The notes below the pieces were generated by a model. The model saw only the letters and a program-made list of their open reading frames with translations. It was not told where the DNA came from and searched no databases. A DNA stretch of 64,000 nt from Pseudomonas morbosilactucae (lineage in GTDB: Bacteria; Pseudomonadota; Gammaproteobacteria; Pseudomonadales; Pseudomonadaceae): positions 62,001-126,000 of the forward strand of contig NZ_JALQCW010000030.1 in the NCBI RefSeq assembly GCF_023241715.1, given 5' to 3'. Positions 10,372-18,035 of this stretch are shown here, piece by piece; position 1 is the stretch's first letter; each line of letters opens with the position of its first letter. Both the position numbers and the translations under genes were made by a program.

Positions 10372-12447
10372 ATGCTCCTCGGCAGTTACTCCCCCTCGCT
10401 GGTGCTGATTTCGCTGTTTGTAGCGATCCTCGCGTCATACACCGCTCTTGATCTCACCGGTCGCATCGCCACCGCCAAAGGCCGCGCCGTGCCTCTGTGG
10501 ACCGCCGGCGGCGCCCTGGCCATGGGCGTCGGCGTATGGTCCATGCACTTTATCGGCATGCTGGCCTTCGACCTGCCCATCGAACTGGCCTACGACGTGA
10601 CGCTCACCGGCCTGTCGTTGCTGATCTCGATTCTTTCCTGCGGTTTTGCCCTGTGGCTGGTGAGCCAGGCCCAACTGCCCCTGTGGCAACTGGCCTTTGG
10701 GGCGCTGATCATGGGCACCGGCATCAGCGGCATGCACTACACCGGCATGGCGGCCATGCGCATGCAGCCGGGCATCGACTATGACCCCACGCTGTTCAGT
10801 GCCTCCCTGCTGATTGCCGTCAGCGCCTCGGCCGCGGCGCTGTGGATCGCCTTCCGCCTGCGTCAGAACACCCCCTATGTGCGCCTGGTCCGTGGCGGTG
10901 CAGCGGTCATCATGGGCTTCGCCATCGTCGGCATGCATTACACCGGCATGGCCGCTGCGCGCTTTGCCGATGACAGTTTCTGCGGCGCCCTGGGTAATGG
11001 CCTGAACGGCAAGGGCCTGGATAACCTGGTGCTGATCACCACCCTGGCGGTGCTGATCATCGCCTTGCTGACCTCGGTGCTCGATGCGCGCCTGGAAGCG
11101 CGCACCGCGGTGCTGGCCCAGTCCCTCACCGAGGCCAACAAAGAACTGACCCAACTGGCCCTGCACGACACCCTGACCGGCTTGCCGAATCGGGTGCTGC
11201 TGGCCGAGCGCATCGACCAGGCCATGCACCGAGTGGCCGGGCAGAGCAGTTGTTTTGCCTTGATGTTTATCGACCTGGACGGCTTCAAACCGGTCAACGA
11301 CGCCTTTGGCCATCACATGGGCGACCTGTTGCTGCGGGAAGTGGCCCTGCGCCTGCGTGAAGACCTGCGCAGCGAAGACACCCTGGCGCGGATCGGCGGC
11401 GATGAGTTCGTGTTGTTGGTGCAACTGGTCGAGCCGGACGACGCCCAGCGCCTGGCCTCGCGCCAGGTGGCCCTGGTGTCACGTTCGTTCCGCGTGGCCG
11501 AGCATGAGCTGCAGATCAGCGCCAGCATTGGCATCGCCCTGTACCCGGGCAACGGCCACAGCGCCCATGAGTTGCTGATGAACGCTGACGCGGCGATGTA
11601 CCACGCCAAGGGCGCAGGGAAGAACGGCTATCGGTTTTTCGATGCAACGATGAACAATAATGCCCGGCGCCAGTTGCAGCTGTTGCAGGATTTGCGCAAT
11701 GCCGTGGAACACAACGAGTTCCAGCTGTACTACCAACCCAAGTTCGCCGCCGGCAACGGCCAGCCGGTGGGCGCCGAGGCGTTGCTGCGCTGGCAGCACC
11801 CGCAACACGGCCTGCTGTTGCCGGACAAGTTCATTGAGCTGGCGGAGAAGACCGGGCTGATCATCCCTATCGGCGAGTGGGTGCTCAATGAGGCCTGCCG
11901 GCAAATGCGCGAATGGTACGTCCTGGGCTACACCGACTGGCGCATCGCGGTGAACCTCTCGGCCCTGCAGTTCTGCCATGCCGGCCTGGTCGACAGCGTG
12001 GCAACGGCCCTGGAGCGCTACAAGCTGCCGGCCAACAACCTGACCCTGGAAATCACCGAAACCACCGCCATGAGCGATGCCGATGCAAGCATGACGGTGC
12101 TGCAGCAACTGGCGGACATGGGCGTGGACCTGTCCATCGACGACTTCGGCACCGGGTATTCGAGCCTGATGTACCTCAAGCGCTTGCCGGCCAACGAGTT
12201 GAAGATCGACCGTGGTTTTGTCCGTGACCTGGAACACGACAGCGATGACGCGGCGATCGTCTCGGCCATCGTCGCCCTGGGTCAGGCCCTGGGCTTGCGC
12301 ATCGTTGCCGAGGGGGTGGAGACCGGCATGCAGCAGAGTTTCCTCACCCAGTTGGGCTGTGATTCGCTGCAGGGCTATTTCCTCGGCCATCCATTGCCGG
12401 CCGAGCGTTTCATGCAGGATATCCATCAGCTCAAAGCGCTCGGCTAA
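10372..12447 (+). CDS. MHYT-GGDEF-EAL cyclic-di-GMP regulatory protein (MucR-like)
   Basis: A 691-residue membrane sensor. Residues about 8-240 form a seven-helix MHYT domain with three motifs: SMHFIGM (57-63), GMHYTGM (120-126) and GMHYTGM (187-193). MHYT domains are proposed to bind copper and sense O2, CO or NO. The GGDEF domain has an intact GGDEF at 342-346 with an RxxD inhibitory site (RSED, 333-336) five residues before it. The EAL domain has an intact EAL at 469-471 and the downstream DDFGTGYSS loop. Both catalytic halves therefore look functional, so the protein could make or degrade c-di-GMP. Length and intact motifs fit P. aeruginosa MucR (alginate-related) better than NbdA. It stands alone between two intergenic gaps. 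Confidence 0.93.
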   Translation: MLLGSYSPSLVLISLFVAILASYTALDLTGRIATAKGRAVPLWTAGGALAMGVGVWSMHFIGMLAFDLPIELAYDVTLTGLSLLISILSCGFALWLVSQAQLPLWQLAFGALIMGTGISGMHYTGMAAMRMQPGIDYDPTLFSASLLIAVSASAAALWIAFRLRQNTPYVRLVRGGAAVIMGFAIVGMHYTGMAAARFADDSFCGALGNGLNGKGLDNLVLITTLAVLIIALLTSVLDARLEARTAVLAQSLTEANKELTQLALHDTLTGLPNRVLLAERIDQAMHRVAGQSSCFALMFIDLDGFKPVNDAFGHHMGDLLLREVALRLREDLRSEDTLARIGGDEFVLLVQLVEPDDAQRLASRQVALVSRSFRVAEHELQISASIGIALYPGNGHSAHELLMNADAAMYHAKGAGKNGYRFFDATMNNNARRQLQLLQDLRNAVEHNEFQLYYQPKFAAGNGQPVGAEALLRWQHPQHGLLLPDKFIELAEKTGLIIPIGEWVLNEACRQMREWYVLGYTDWRIAVNLSALQFCHAGLVDSVATALERYKLPANNLTLEITETTAMSDADASMTVLQQLADMGVDLSIDDFGTGYSSLMYLKRLPANELKIDRGFVRDLEHDSDDAAIVSAIVALGQALGLRIVAEGVETGMQQSFLTQLGCDSLQGYFLGHPLPAERFMQDIHQLKALG

Positions 12448-12526
12448 GCTACGCCCACAGTATTCATCCCTGGCCGCAGCGTGTTTAATGGCTGGCGTTC
12501 ACATGATCAGCAAGGGAGTGGGCAGT

Positions 12527-13272
12527 ATGGACAAAGTCATCGTTATCACCGGTGGCGGGCGGGGTATCGGCGCGGCGACGGCGTTGCTGGCGGCGCAGCA
12601 GGGCTACCGTGTTTGTATCAACTATCAGGCTGACGAAGCGTCGGCGCTCAAGGTCCTCGGCCAGGTGCGCGAGCTGGGCGCCCAGGGCATTGCCGTGCGC
12701 GCCGACGTGAGCATCGAGGATGAGGTGATCGGCCTGTTCAACGAGGTCGATGCCGAACTGGGGCGGGTCACGGCCCTGGTCAACAATGCCGGGACGTGGG
12801 GCATAAGTCGCGGCTCGATGAAATGTCCGAATTCCGGATCCAGAAAATCCTCAAGACCAACGTGCTCGGCCCGATCCTCTGTGCCAAGCATGCGGTGCTG
12901 CGCATGTCGCCGCGCCACGGTGGGCAGGGCGGCAGCATCGTCAACGTGTCTTCGGTGGCGGCACGCCTGGGTTCGCCGGGGGAGTACGTCGACTACGCCG
13001 CTTCCAAGGGGGCCCTGGACACTTTCACCATCGGCCTGTCCAAGGAACTGGCCGGTGAAGGCATCCGCGTCAACGGCGTGCGCCCGGGTTACATCTACAC
13101 CGACTTCCACGCCCTGAGCGGCGACGCCGACCGCGTCAGCAAGCTGGAAGGCGCCATCCCCATGGGCCGCGGCGGCCGCCCCGATGAAGTGGCCGAAGCG
13201 ATCATCTGGCTGCTCTCCGACAAAGCCTCCTATTCCACCGGCAGCTTTATCGACCTTGGCGGTGGCCGCTAA
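12527..13272 (+). pseudogene. SDR family NAD(P)-dependent oxidoreductase, frameshifted
   Basis: Two overlapping frames together encode one classical short-chain dehydrogenase. The first (from ATG 12527) carries the cofactor motif TGGGRGIG and the NNAG motif. The second (to 13272) carries the SSV segment, the catalytic YAASKG (YxxxK) and the terminal IDLGGGR. The frame changes at about 12796-12801, where restoring one base (for example a fifth G in the run 12798-12801) gives a continuous 248-residue protein of normal SDR length. The sequence as given would truncate the enzyme after the cofactor domain. Whether this is decay or a base-calling error cannot be decided here. Substrate unknown. Confidence 0.85.
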
Positions 13273-13294
13273 TCCACCGCACTCGCCACCCCTC

Positions 13295-13796
13295 GTAGGC
13301 GCCGGCTCGCCGGCGATTGGGCCCTCGAGCCCGGCGCCGACCTTGCGACCGCGATCGCTGGCAAGCCAGCTCCTACAACCCGCCCAGGATCACCGCGTCC
13401 CCTTGTAGGAGCCGGCTCGCCGGCGATTGGGCCCTCGAGCCCGGCGCCGACCTTGCGACCGCGATCGCTGGCAAGCCAGCTCCTACAACCCGCCAGGCTC
13501 ACCGCGCCCCTTTGTAGGAGCCGGCTTGCCGGCGATGAGGCCTTGAGCTCGGCGCCGACCTTGCGACCGCGATCGCTGGCAAGCCAGCTCCTACAACCCG
13601 CCAGGCTCACCGCGACCCTTTGTAGGAGCCGGCTTGCCGGCGATGAGGCCCTCGAGCCCGGCGCCGACCTTGCGACCGCGATCGCTGGCAAGCCAGCTCC
13701 TACAACCCGCCCAGGCTCACCGCGCCACTTTGTAGGAGCCGGCTTGCCGGCGATTGGGCCCTTGAGGCTTGCAGCTTGCGGCGCTGTTGCTCCTAC
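13295..13796. repeat. Tandem REPIN array (four full units plus a partial fifth)
   Basis: Units begin with GTAGGAGCCGGC (first unit GTAGGCGCCGGC) at 13295, 13405, 13514, 13622 and 13732, giving steps of 110, 109, 108 and 110 bp. Each full unit is an inverted pair of roughly 22-nt REP arms: a left arm GTAGGAGCCGGCTTGCCGGC-GA and a right arm whose complement reads GTAGGAGCTGGCTTGCCAGC-GA. The arms differ by a compensating C:G to T:A change, so each keeps its own internal palindrome. The fifth unit has a left arm but a degenerate right side ending GCTCCTAC. This fills the 528 bp between the SDR gene and the next gene; no coding sequence is supported there. Confidence 0.93.
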
Positions 13797-13800
13797 AGTC

Positions 13801-14361
13801 CTATCTTGCTGTGCGGCGGCGCGGGGTCACCAGCAGGCCCAGCAACACCCCCAGCAAACAAACGGCAATGTCCGATGCCAGACTCAGCACATAGTCCGCA
13901 GCCCGATCCGGGCTTATGCAGGTGTAGTTGTAACCGTAGCCTTGCTCATCCTGGGTGACGCCCGGCGCATTGCTCAGGTCCACCTTGACCGGTGGCGGCA
14001 CTACCGCGTACGGATTGCCGATGTTCGAGTGGCTGTCCATCTGGCGTGAGAGTGTGTCGATAGCCGTCAGTTGGTCAGCGTTACAGCGGTTCTGTGCCCA
14101 GCCGCCCAGCACCATCAGGCTGAACACCAGGGCCAGCAATGGCAGCACGTAATATTTTCGCTCCGTCAACAGGCGTGCCGCCAACAGACCGACGAGTACA
14201 CCGGCGATGACGCCATTGGCCCAGAACAGCCAACTGCCGCTCCAACTCGGCGGCAGCCACTGCATGACGACGGACAACACAGGTGGCAGCAAACGCACCA
14301 GCAGCATGCTCAAGGCGGCAGCCAATACGGCGACCAGAAGGGGTTTGATCAGGGATTTCAT
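13801..14361 (-). CDS. Small polytopic membrane protein of unknown function
   Basis: 186 residues that I do not recognise. There are hydrophobic stretches near residues 5-32, 43-62, 71-86 and 158-178, so about four membrane spans. A soluble loop of roughly 65 residues between spans three and four contains two cysteines (one in QNRCNADQ, one in YNYTCISP) that could form a disulfide if periplasmic. It starts 40 nt after the stop of the PoNe-type immunity gene, on the same strand, and is probably co-transcribed with it. The start has only a weak ribosome site. The REPIN array follows immediately after the stop. A role as an accessory to the immunity module is inference from position only. Confidence 0.75.
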   Translation of the reverse strand: MKSLIKPLLVAVLAAALSMLLVRLLPPVLSVVMQWLPPSWSGSWLFWANGVIAGVLVGLLAARLLTERKYYVLPLLALVFSLMVLGGWAQNRCNADQLTAIDTLSRQMDSHSNIGNPYAVVPPPVKVDLSNAPGVTQDEQGYGYNYTCISPDRAADYVLSLASDIAVCLLGVLLGLLVTPRRRTAR

Positions 14362-14401
14362 GGGTGTTTACAGCCTGTTAAGTGACAGCAGAAAGGGGAT
14401 G

Positions 14402-15199
14402 TCAGTGCTGGTCGATGGACGCAGGGATCAGCGGCGGGGTGAAGCGCCGGGCGTATTCGAGCATTTCCCGGGGGAAGATCATGTGGCGCACGGCGCTGTC
14501 GTCCAGGCCGTACAGGTAGGCGACCGCCGCGGCCTCGAAGGCCCAGTAGCCGAAGTAGCAACCGTCGTCGTCATCCAGGTGGCTGTCGTGCCATGAGGCG
14601 TGTTCGAAGGCCAGGTACCACTGGTTGCAATACTCCACCAGCAGCTCCCGGGCGTCGTTCGGGTCTTCGCTGTAGATGGCCTTGACCAGCGGCGTGTAGA
14701 CGTCGTGGTACCACTCATCAATGTCCAGGCGATCCGGCAGGTAGGCCTTGAGCAGGTCTTCGACCAGGGTGTCTTCGCCGTGGTAGCCGGCGCGGTCCTG
14801 CAACCGCGCCAGGCGCGGTAGCAGGTCGCTGCGTTGCAGCAGGATGCACAGGCTGATGACCTGCACGTATTCCTCGTAGTCGTGGGGGTAATCCTCGAGG
14901 TTGATCGGCGCGATGTCGGGCATGTCCTCATAGCGCGCCAACGTGCGCTGGTAGTCCTCGTAGCTCTCGATCACCCCGTCCAGGGCCTGGGCCAGTTCCT
15001 CCATGGGCGCACCGCCGGTGTAGCTCAGGATCAGGTGGTGCAGGCGTGCCTGCTGGACCTGCCAAGCCTTGAGGGACGCTTCCTGCAAAGGGCAGTCGGC
15101 CATCATGGAGTGGGTTTGCCAGTGGGCCTCTTCGCCGGCCAGGCTTTCGAGGTGGCGGTGGTATTGGCTGTGGCTGAGAAACACTTGTCTGCGGTTCAT
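14402..15199 (-). CDS. PoNe-type immunity protein (PoNi, DUF1910/DUF1911-like)
   Basis: 265 residues, mostly helical and acidic. The C-terminal stretch FGYWAFEAAAVAYLYGLDDS and the following EMLEYARR match my memory of the DUF1911 domain of PoNi proteins, which bind and neutralise PoNe family DNase toxins delivered by type VI secretion or contact systems. The N-terminal part (ESYEDYQRTLARYEDMP and nearby) would be the DUF1910-like half. It lies only 14 bp after the stop of the effector-like gene, the classic toxin-then-immunity order. The protein has no signal peptide and should stay cytoplasmic. Odd point: the neighbouring effector shows no nuclease domain, so this immunity gene may be orphaned. 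Confidence 0.8.
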   Translation of the reverse strand: MNRRQVFLSHSQYHRHLESLAGEEAHWQTHSMMADCPLQEASLKAWQVQQARLHHLILSYTGGAPMEELAQALDGVIESYEDYQRTLARYEDMPDIAPINLEDYPHDYEEYVQVISLCILLQRSDLLPRLARLQDRAGYHGEDTLVEDLLKAYLPDRLDIDEWYHDVYTPLVKAIYSEDPNDARELLVEYCNQWYLAFEHASWHDSHLDDDDGCYFGYWAFEAAAVAYLYGLDDSAVRHMIFPREMLEYARRFTPPLIPASIDQH

Positions 15200-15213
15200 G
15201 TCGGTGCACGGGC

Positions 15214-16256
15214 TCAGTAAACGGGGATCAGGGTGAAGGGCGCTTTGCGCTGGGAGGTTTCCAGCAGCAGGGTTGCCAGGTCGACGTTGGCCGGCTCCAG
15301 CTCCAACGCCTCCAATTCTTCTTCCAGTTGCTGCGGGTCGACCGCCAGGGCGCGGATCGGTAGGCGCTGGTAGGGCCGCGGGTCTTCGCCGTAATACACC
15401 TTGGCCGGGCCCGGTGGGATGCCTTCCAGGCGGGCATAGCCTTCTTCGTCGAGACGGCCTTCGGCTTGCGAACCGTCGCTGAAGATCACCCGGTAGGCAG
15501 CGCCGGACACCGGTTCCAGATTGGGGTAATGCAGGTTCAGCTCCAGCCAGTGGCCGTCGCCGGTGAGGTGTTCCAGGCCTTGGTCAATGTCCCGGGTGAT
15601 GCGGGCGGCGTCGCGGGCCTCGGGCGCTGGGGCGCTGGCGAGCGGGTCGAAGCTCGATTGCGGCTTGGGCAGCAGGGCCGGGCCGCGGCTGTGGGCCGCC
15701 GCTGAGTTGTTGCGCTGCACGGCGATCCAGGGGGCGATGCGGTCGCGCACGGATTCCATGAGAAATTCGCTGTGTTCCCGGGCTTCGTCGAGGTTGTGCA
15801 TCACCAGGCGCTGTTGCTGGGGCGTGAGGCCATTGAAGGTGGAGGAGGCGCGTACGCCGTTGACGATTTCGGGCAGCTCCTCGGCCAGGCGCTGGGCGTC
15901 CAGGCACTTTTCCAGCAGTTGTTCAGGGCTGGTTTTCAGGCGGCAGGCCATGAGGCTGTGGCGGATCAGGTCGAAGAGTTTTTCGTCGTGGCGCTGGGGC
16001 GCACGGTTGATGGCGCGCAGGATCAGTTTGAGGTCTTGGCCGGGGCCGGGGATCCAGCCGATCAGGGCCAGGGCCAGGTCGAAGAAGGCGTCTTCTTCGT
16101 CTTGGGGGTTGTTGATGGCGTCCAGTTCGAAGATGGCCTGGATGCAGTCGTAGGCGTTGAGTTCCTGGGTCAGGAGGGGGAGCGGCCGCGGTGGATGGCC
16201 TTGATGAGGTCGTCTTTGGCCTCGGGATAGTCGTCGTAATACAGGTCTTCGACCAT
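15214..16256 (-). pseudogene. T6SS-effector-like protein without visible toxin domain, frameshifted near the start
   Basis: The gene starts at ATG 16256 behind a good AAGGAG site and encodes MVEDLYYDDYPEAKDDL before running to a stop after 28 codons. Adding one base to the G run at 16176-16180 joins it to the long frame that ends at 15214, giving 347 residues. Features: a glycine/proline turn (LIGWIPGPGQDLK) near residue 63, a helical region, then a small beta domain around GRLDEEGYARLEGIPPGPAK, which resembles the regulatory beta-sandwich often preceding toxin domains in T6SS cargo effectors. After this only about 60 acidic residues remain, so the expected C-terminal nuclease is missing. Family assignment rests on these fragments and on the adjacent PoNi gene. 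Confidence 0.65.
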
Positions 16257-16391
16257 GGAGGGCTCCTTCCCTGGAAAATTGAGCGGGGCATGCTGCATGA
16301 AGTGGGAGTGGGGGGCAAGTGGGATGGGGGGCATATCCGTTGCTGCGGTACTGGCTGATTACGCTTGCGCTCTTCCAGCGGGTGACTTTGG

Positions 16392-16414
16392 AACCCGGCA
16401 TCCCTGCCGGGGTT
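16392..16414. other. Inverted repeat upstream of the effector-like gene
   Basis: AACCCGGCA (16392-16400) and TGCCGGGGTT (16405-16414) pair with one bulged G around a TCCC loop. It lies between the MocR-type gene and the effector-like gene and may be a hairpin or part of a repeat. No T-run follows. Confidence 0.5.
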
Positions 16415-16437
16415 ACCCGCGGATTTTTGCGTTTTCT

Positions 16438-16515
16438 GTAGGCGCCGGCTTGCCGGTGGGGCCTTGAAGCTTGCCGCGCTCTTAAAACCGCCATCGCTGG
16501 CAAGCCAGCTCCTAC
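16438..16515. repeat. Single REPIN
   Basis: GTAGGCGCCGGCTTGCCGG at 16438 and the inverted partner TCGCTGGCAAGCCAGCTCCT at 16494 form one REP pair, of the same family as the array at 13295-13796. It lies downstream of the MocR-type gene. Confidence 0.85.
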
Positions 16516-16541
16516 CATCAACTCTTTTCGGCAGATGTCGC

Positions 16542-17951
16542 TCAGAAGGAGCGGATGATTCGTCCGAGGGTTTCCATGGCTTTTTCGGCGGTTTCGTTCC
16601 AGGGGGTGCCGTAGTTCAGGCGGATGCAGTTGCGGAAGCGTTGGGTCGGGGAAAAGATTGGTCCGGGGGCGATGCTGATGCCTTGGGCCAGGGCCATTTG
16701 GAAGAGTTTCAGGGAGTCCATCTGTGCGGGCAGCTCCAGCCACAGGAAGTAGCCGCCAGCGGGTTGGCTGACTCGGGTCTGGGGTGGGAAGTAGCGGGCA
16801 ATGGCGGCGAGCATGGCGCTTTGCTGTTCTTCCAGGGCATAGCGCAGTTTGCGCAGGTGGCGGTCGTAGCCGCCGTGTTGCAGGTAGTCGGCAATGGCTG
16901 CCTGGGCGGGCATTGAGGCGCAGAGGGAGGTCATCAGTTTCAGGCGCTCGATTTTCTGCGCGTAGCGTCCGGCGGCGACCCAGCCGATGCGGTAGCCAGG
17001 GGCCAGGCTTTTGGCGAAGGAGCCGCAGTGCATCACCAGACCTTCGGTGTCGAAGGCCTTGGCCGGTTTCGGCGCTTGCTGGCCGTAATACAGTTCGGCG
17101 TAGACGTCGTCTTCGATCAGCGGCACCTGGTGTTGGCGCAGCAGTTCCACCAGTTCCTGTTTCTTGGCCTCGGGCATGCTCGCGCCCATGGGGTTCTGGA
17201 AGCTGGTCATGCACCAGCAGGCCTTGATCGGGTGGCGTTCCAGGGTTTGGGCCAACACCCCCAGGTCGATGCCGTCCCGCGGGTGCACGGGGATTTCCAC
17301 GGCCTTGAGCTTGAGCCGCTCCAGCACTTGCAGGCTGGCATAGAAGGCCGGGGCTTCGATGGCCACCAGGTCGCCGGGCTCGGTCACGGCTTGCAGGCAC
17401 AGGTTCAGCGCTTCCAGGGCGCCATTGGTGATCAGCAATTCCTCCATGGGCAGCATCAGCCCGGCCACCATGTAGCGCAGGGCGATCTGCCGGCGCAGTT
17501 GCGGGTTGCCCGGTGACATGTCGGTGACCACCATGCGCGGGTCCATATCCCGCGCGGCGCTGGCCAGGGAGCGGGACAGACGTTGCAGGGGGAACAGGGT
17601 CGGGCTGGGGAAGGCCGAGCCGAAGGGCACGGTGCTTGGGTCCTTGATCGAATCCAGCACCGAGAACACCAGTTCGCTGACGTCGACTTCGGTGGACTCG
17701 TTGACCTGGCTGCTGATCACCGGCTCGGAGAATGGGCTGGGCGCGTGGGTGTTGACGAAGTAGCCGGAGCGCGGCCGGGCGCGAATCAGGCCGCGGCGTT
17801 CCAGCAGGTAATAGGCCTGGAACACCGTGGACGGGCTGACCCCGTAGGTCTGGCTGGCGTAGCGCACCGAAGGCACGCGCTGGCCAGGGCCGAGGACTCC
17901 GGACCGGATCAGTTCGGCGATGTCGTCGGCGAATTTTTCGTAGCGTTTCAT
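16542..17951 (-). CDS. MocR-type GntR regulator with aminotransferase domain
   Basis: 469 residues from MKRYEKFADD. Residues about 1-70 are a GntR winged helix (YGVSPSTVFQAYYLLERRGL), followed by a linker and a fold-type I PLP-dependent aminotransferase domain. The PLP-binding lysine is in GSFAKSLAPGYRIGW, and the NP pair of the cofactor site is in SFQNPMGAS. MocR proteins are transcription factors that use PLP or its adducts as effectors. The target is usually a divergent neighbour, but here the divergent side holds the end of ccoG, so the target is unknown. The frame extends upstream to 18035, but the ATG at 17951 fits the family N-terminus. Confidence 0.92.
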   Translation of the reverse strand: MKRYEKFADDIAELIRSGVLGPGQRVPSVRYASQTYGVSPSTVFQAYYLLERRGLIRARPRSGYFVNTHAPSPFSEPVISSQVNESTEVDVSELVFSVLDSIKDPSTVPFGSAFPSPTLFPLQRLSRSLASAARDMDPRMVVTDMSPGNPQLRRQIALRYMVAGLMLPMEELLITNGALEALNLCLQAVTEPGDLVAIEAPAFYASLQVLERLKLKAVEIPVHPRDGIDLGVLAQTLERHPIKACWCMTSFQNPMGASMPEAKKQELVELLRQHQVPLIEDDVYAELYYGQQAPKPAKAFDTEGLVMHCGSFAKSLAPGYRIGWVAAGRYAQKIERLKLMTSLCASMPAQAAIADYLQHGGYDRHLRKLRYALEEQQSAMLAAIARYFPPQTRVSQPAGGYFLWLELPAQMDSLKLFQMALAQGISIAPGPIFSPTQRFRNCIRLNYGTPWNETAEKAMETLGRIIRSF

Positions 17952-18002
17952 TGAACGGCTCGCGTCTGGGGGGTGGCGCTGGGCTAGACAGTGGAGGGCG
18001 CA

Positions 18003-18023
18003 GACGGCCGCCACGCGGCCGTC
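18003..18023 (-). terminator. Hairpin downstream of ccoG
   Basis: GACGGCCG (18003-18010) pairs perfectly with CGGCCGTC (18016-18023) around a 5-nt loop, 12 nt beyond the ccoG stop. No T-run, so this is a probable rather than certain terminator. Confidence 0.5.
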
Positions 18024-18035
18024 AATATAAGGCAA

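Noticed and set aside
13269..13691. Open frames through the REPIN array
   Set aside because: They are repeats of translated REP sequence (blocks of PASRLLQ type) and have no independent support.
13295..13796. Resemblance to a CRISPR array
   Set aside because: Unit length of about 110 bp, near-identical spacers and palindromic REP arms do not fit repeat-spacer structure; no cas genes.
15214..17400. A single 728-codon minus-strand open frame
   Set aside because: Its first 380 or so codons are a Pro/Arg-rich shadow of the MocR gene and intergenic REPIN. Only the part from about 16175 down is the effector-like gene, whose real start is at 16256 in another frame.
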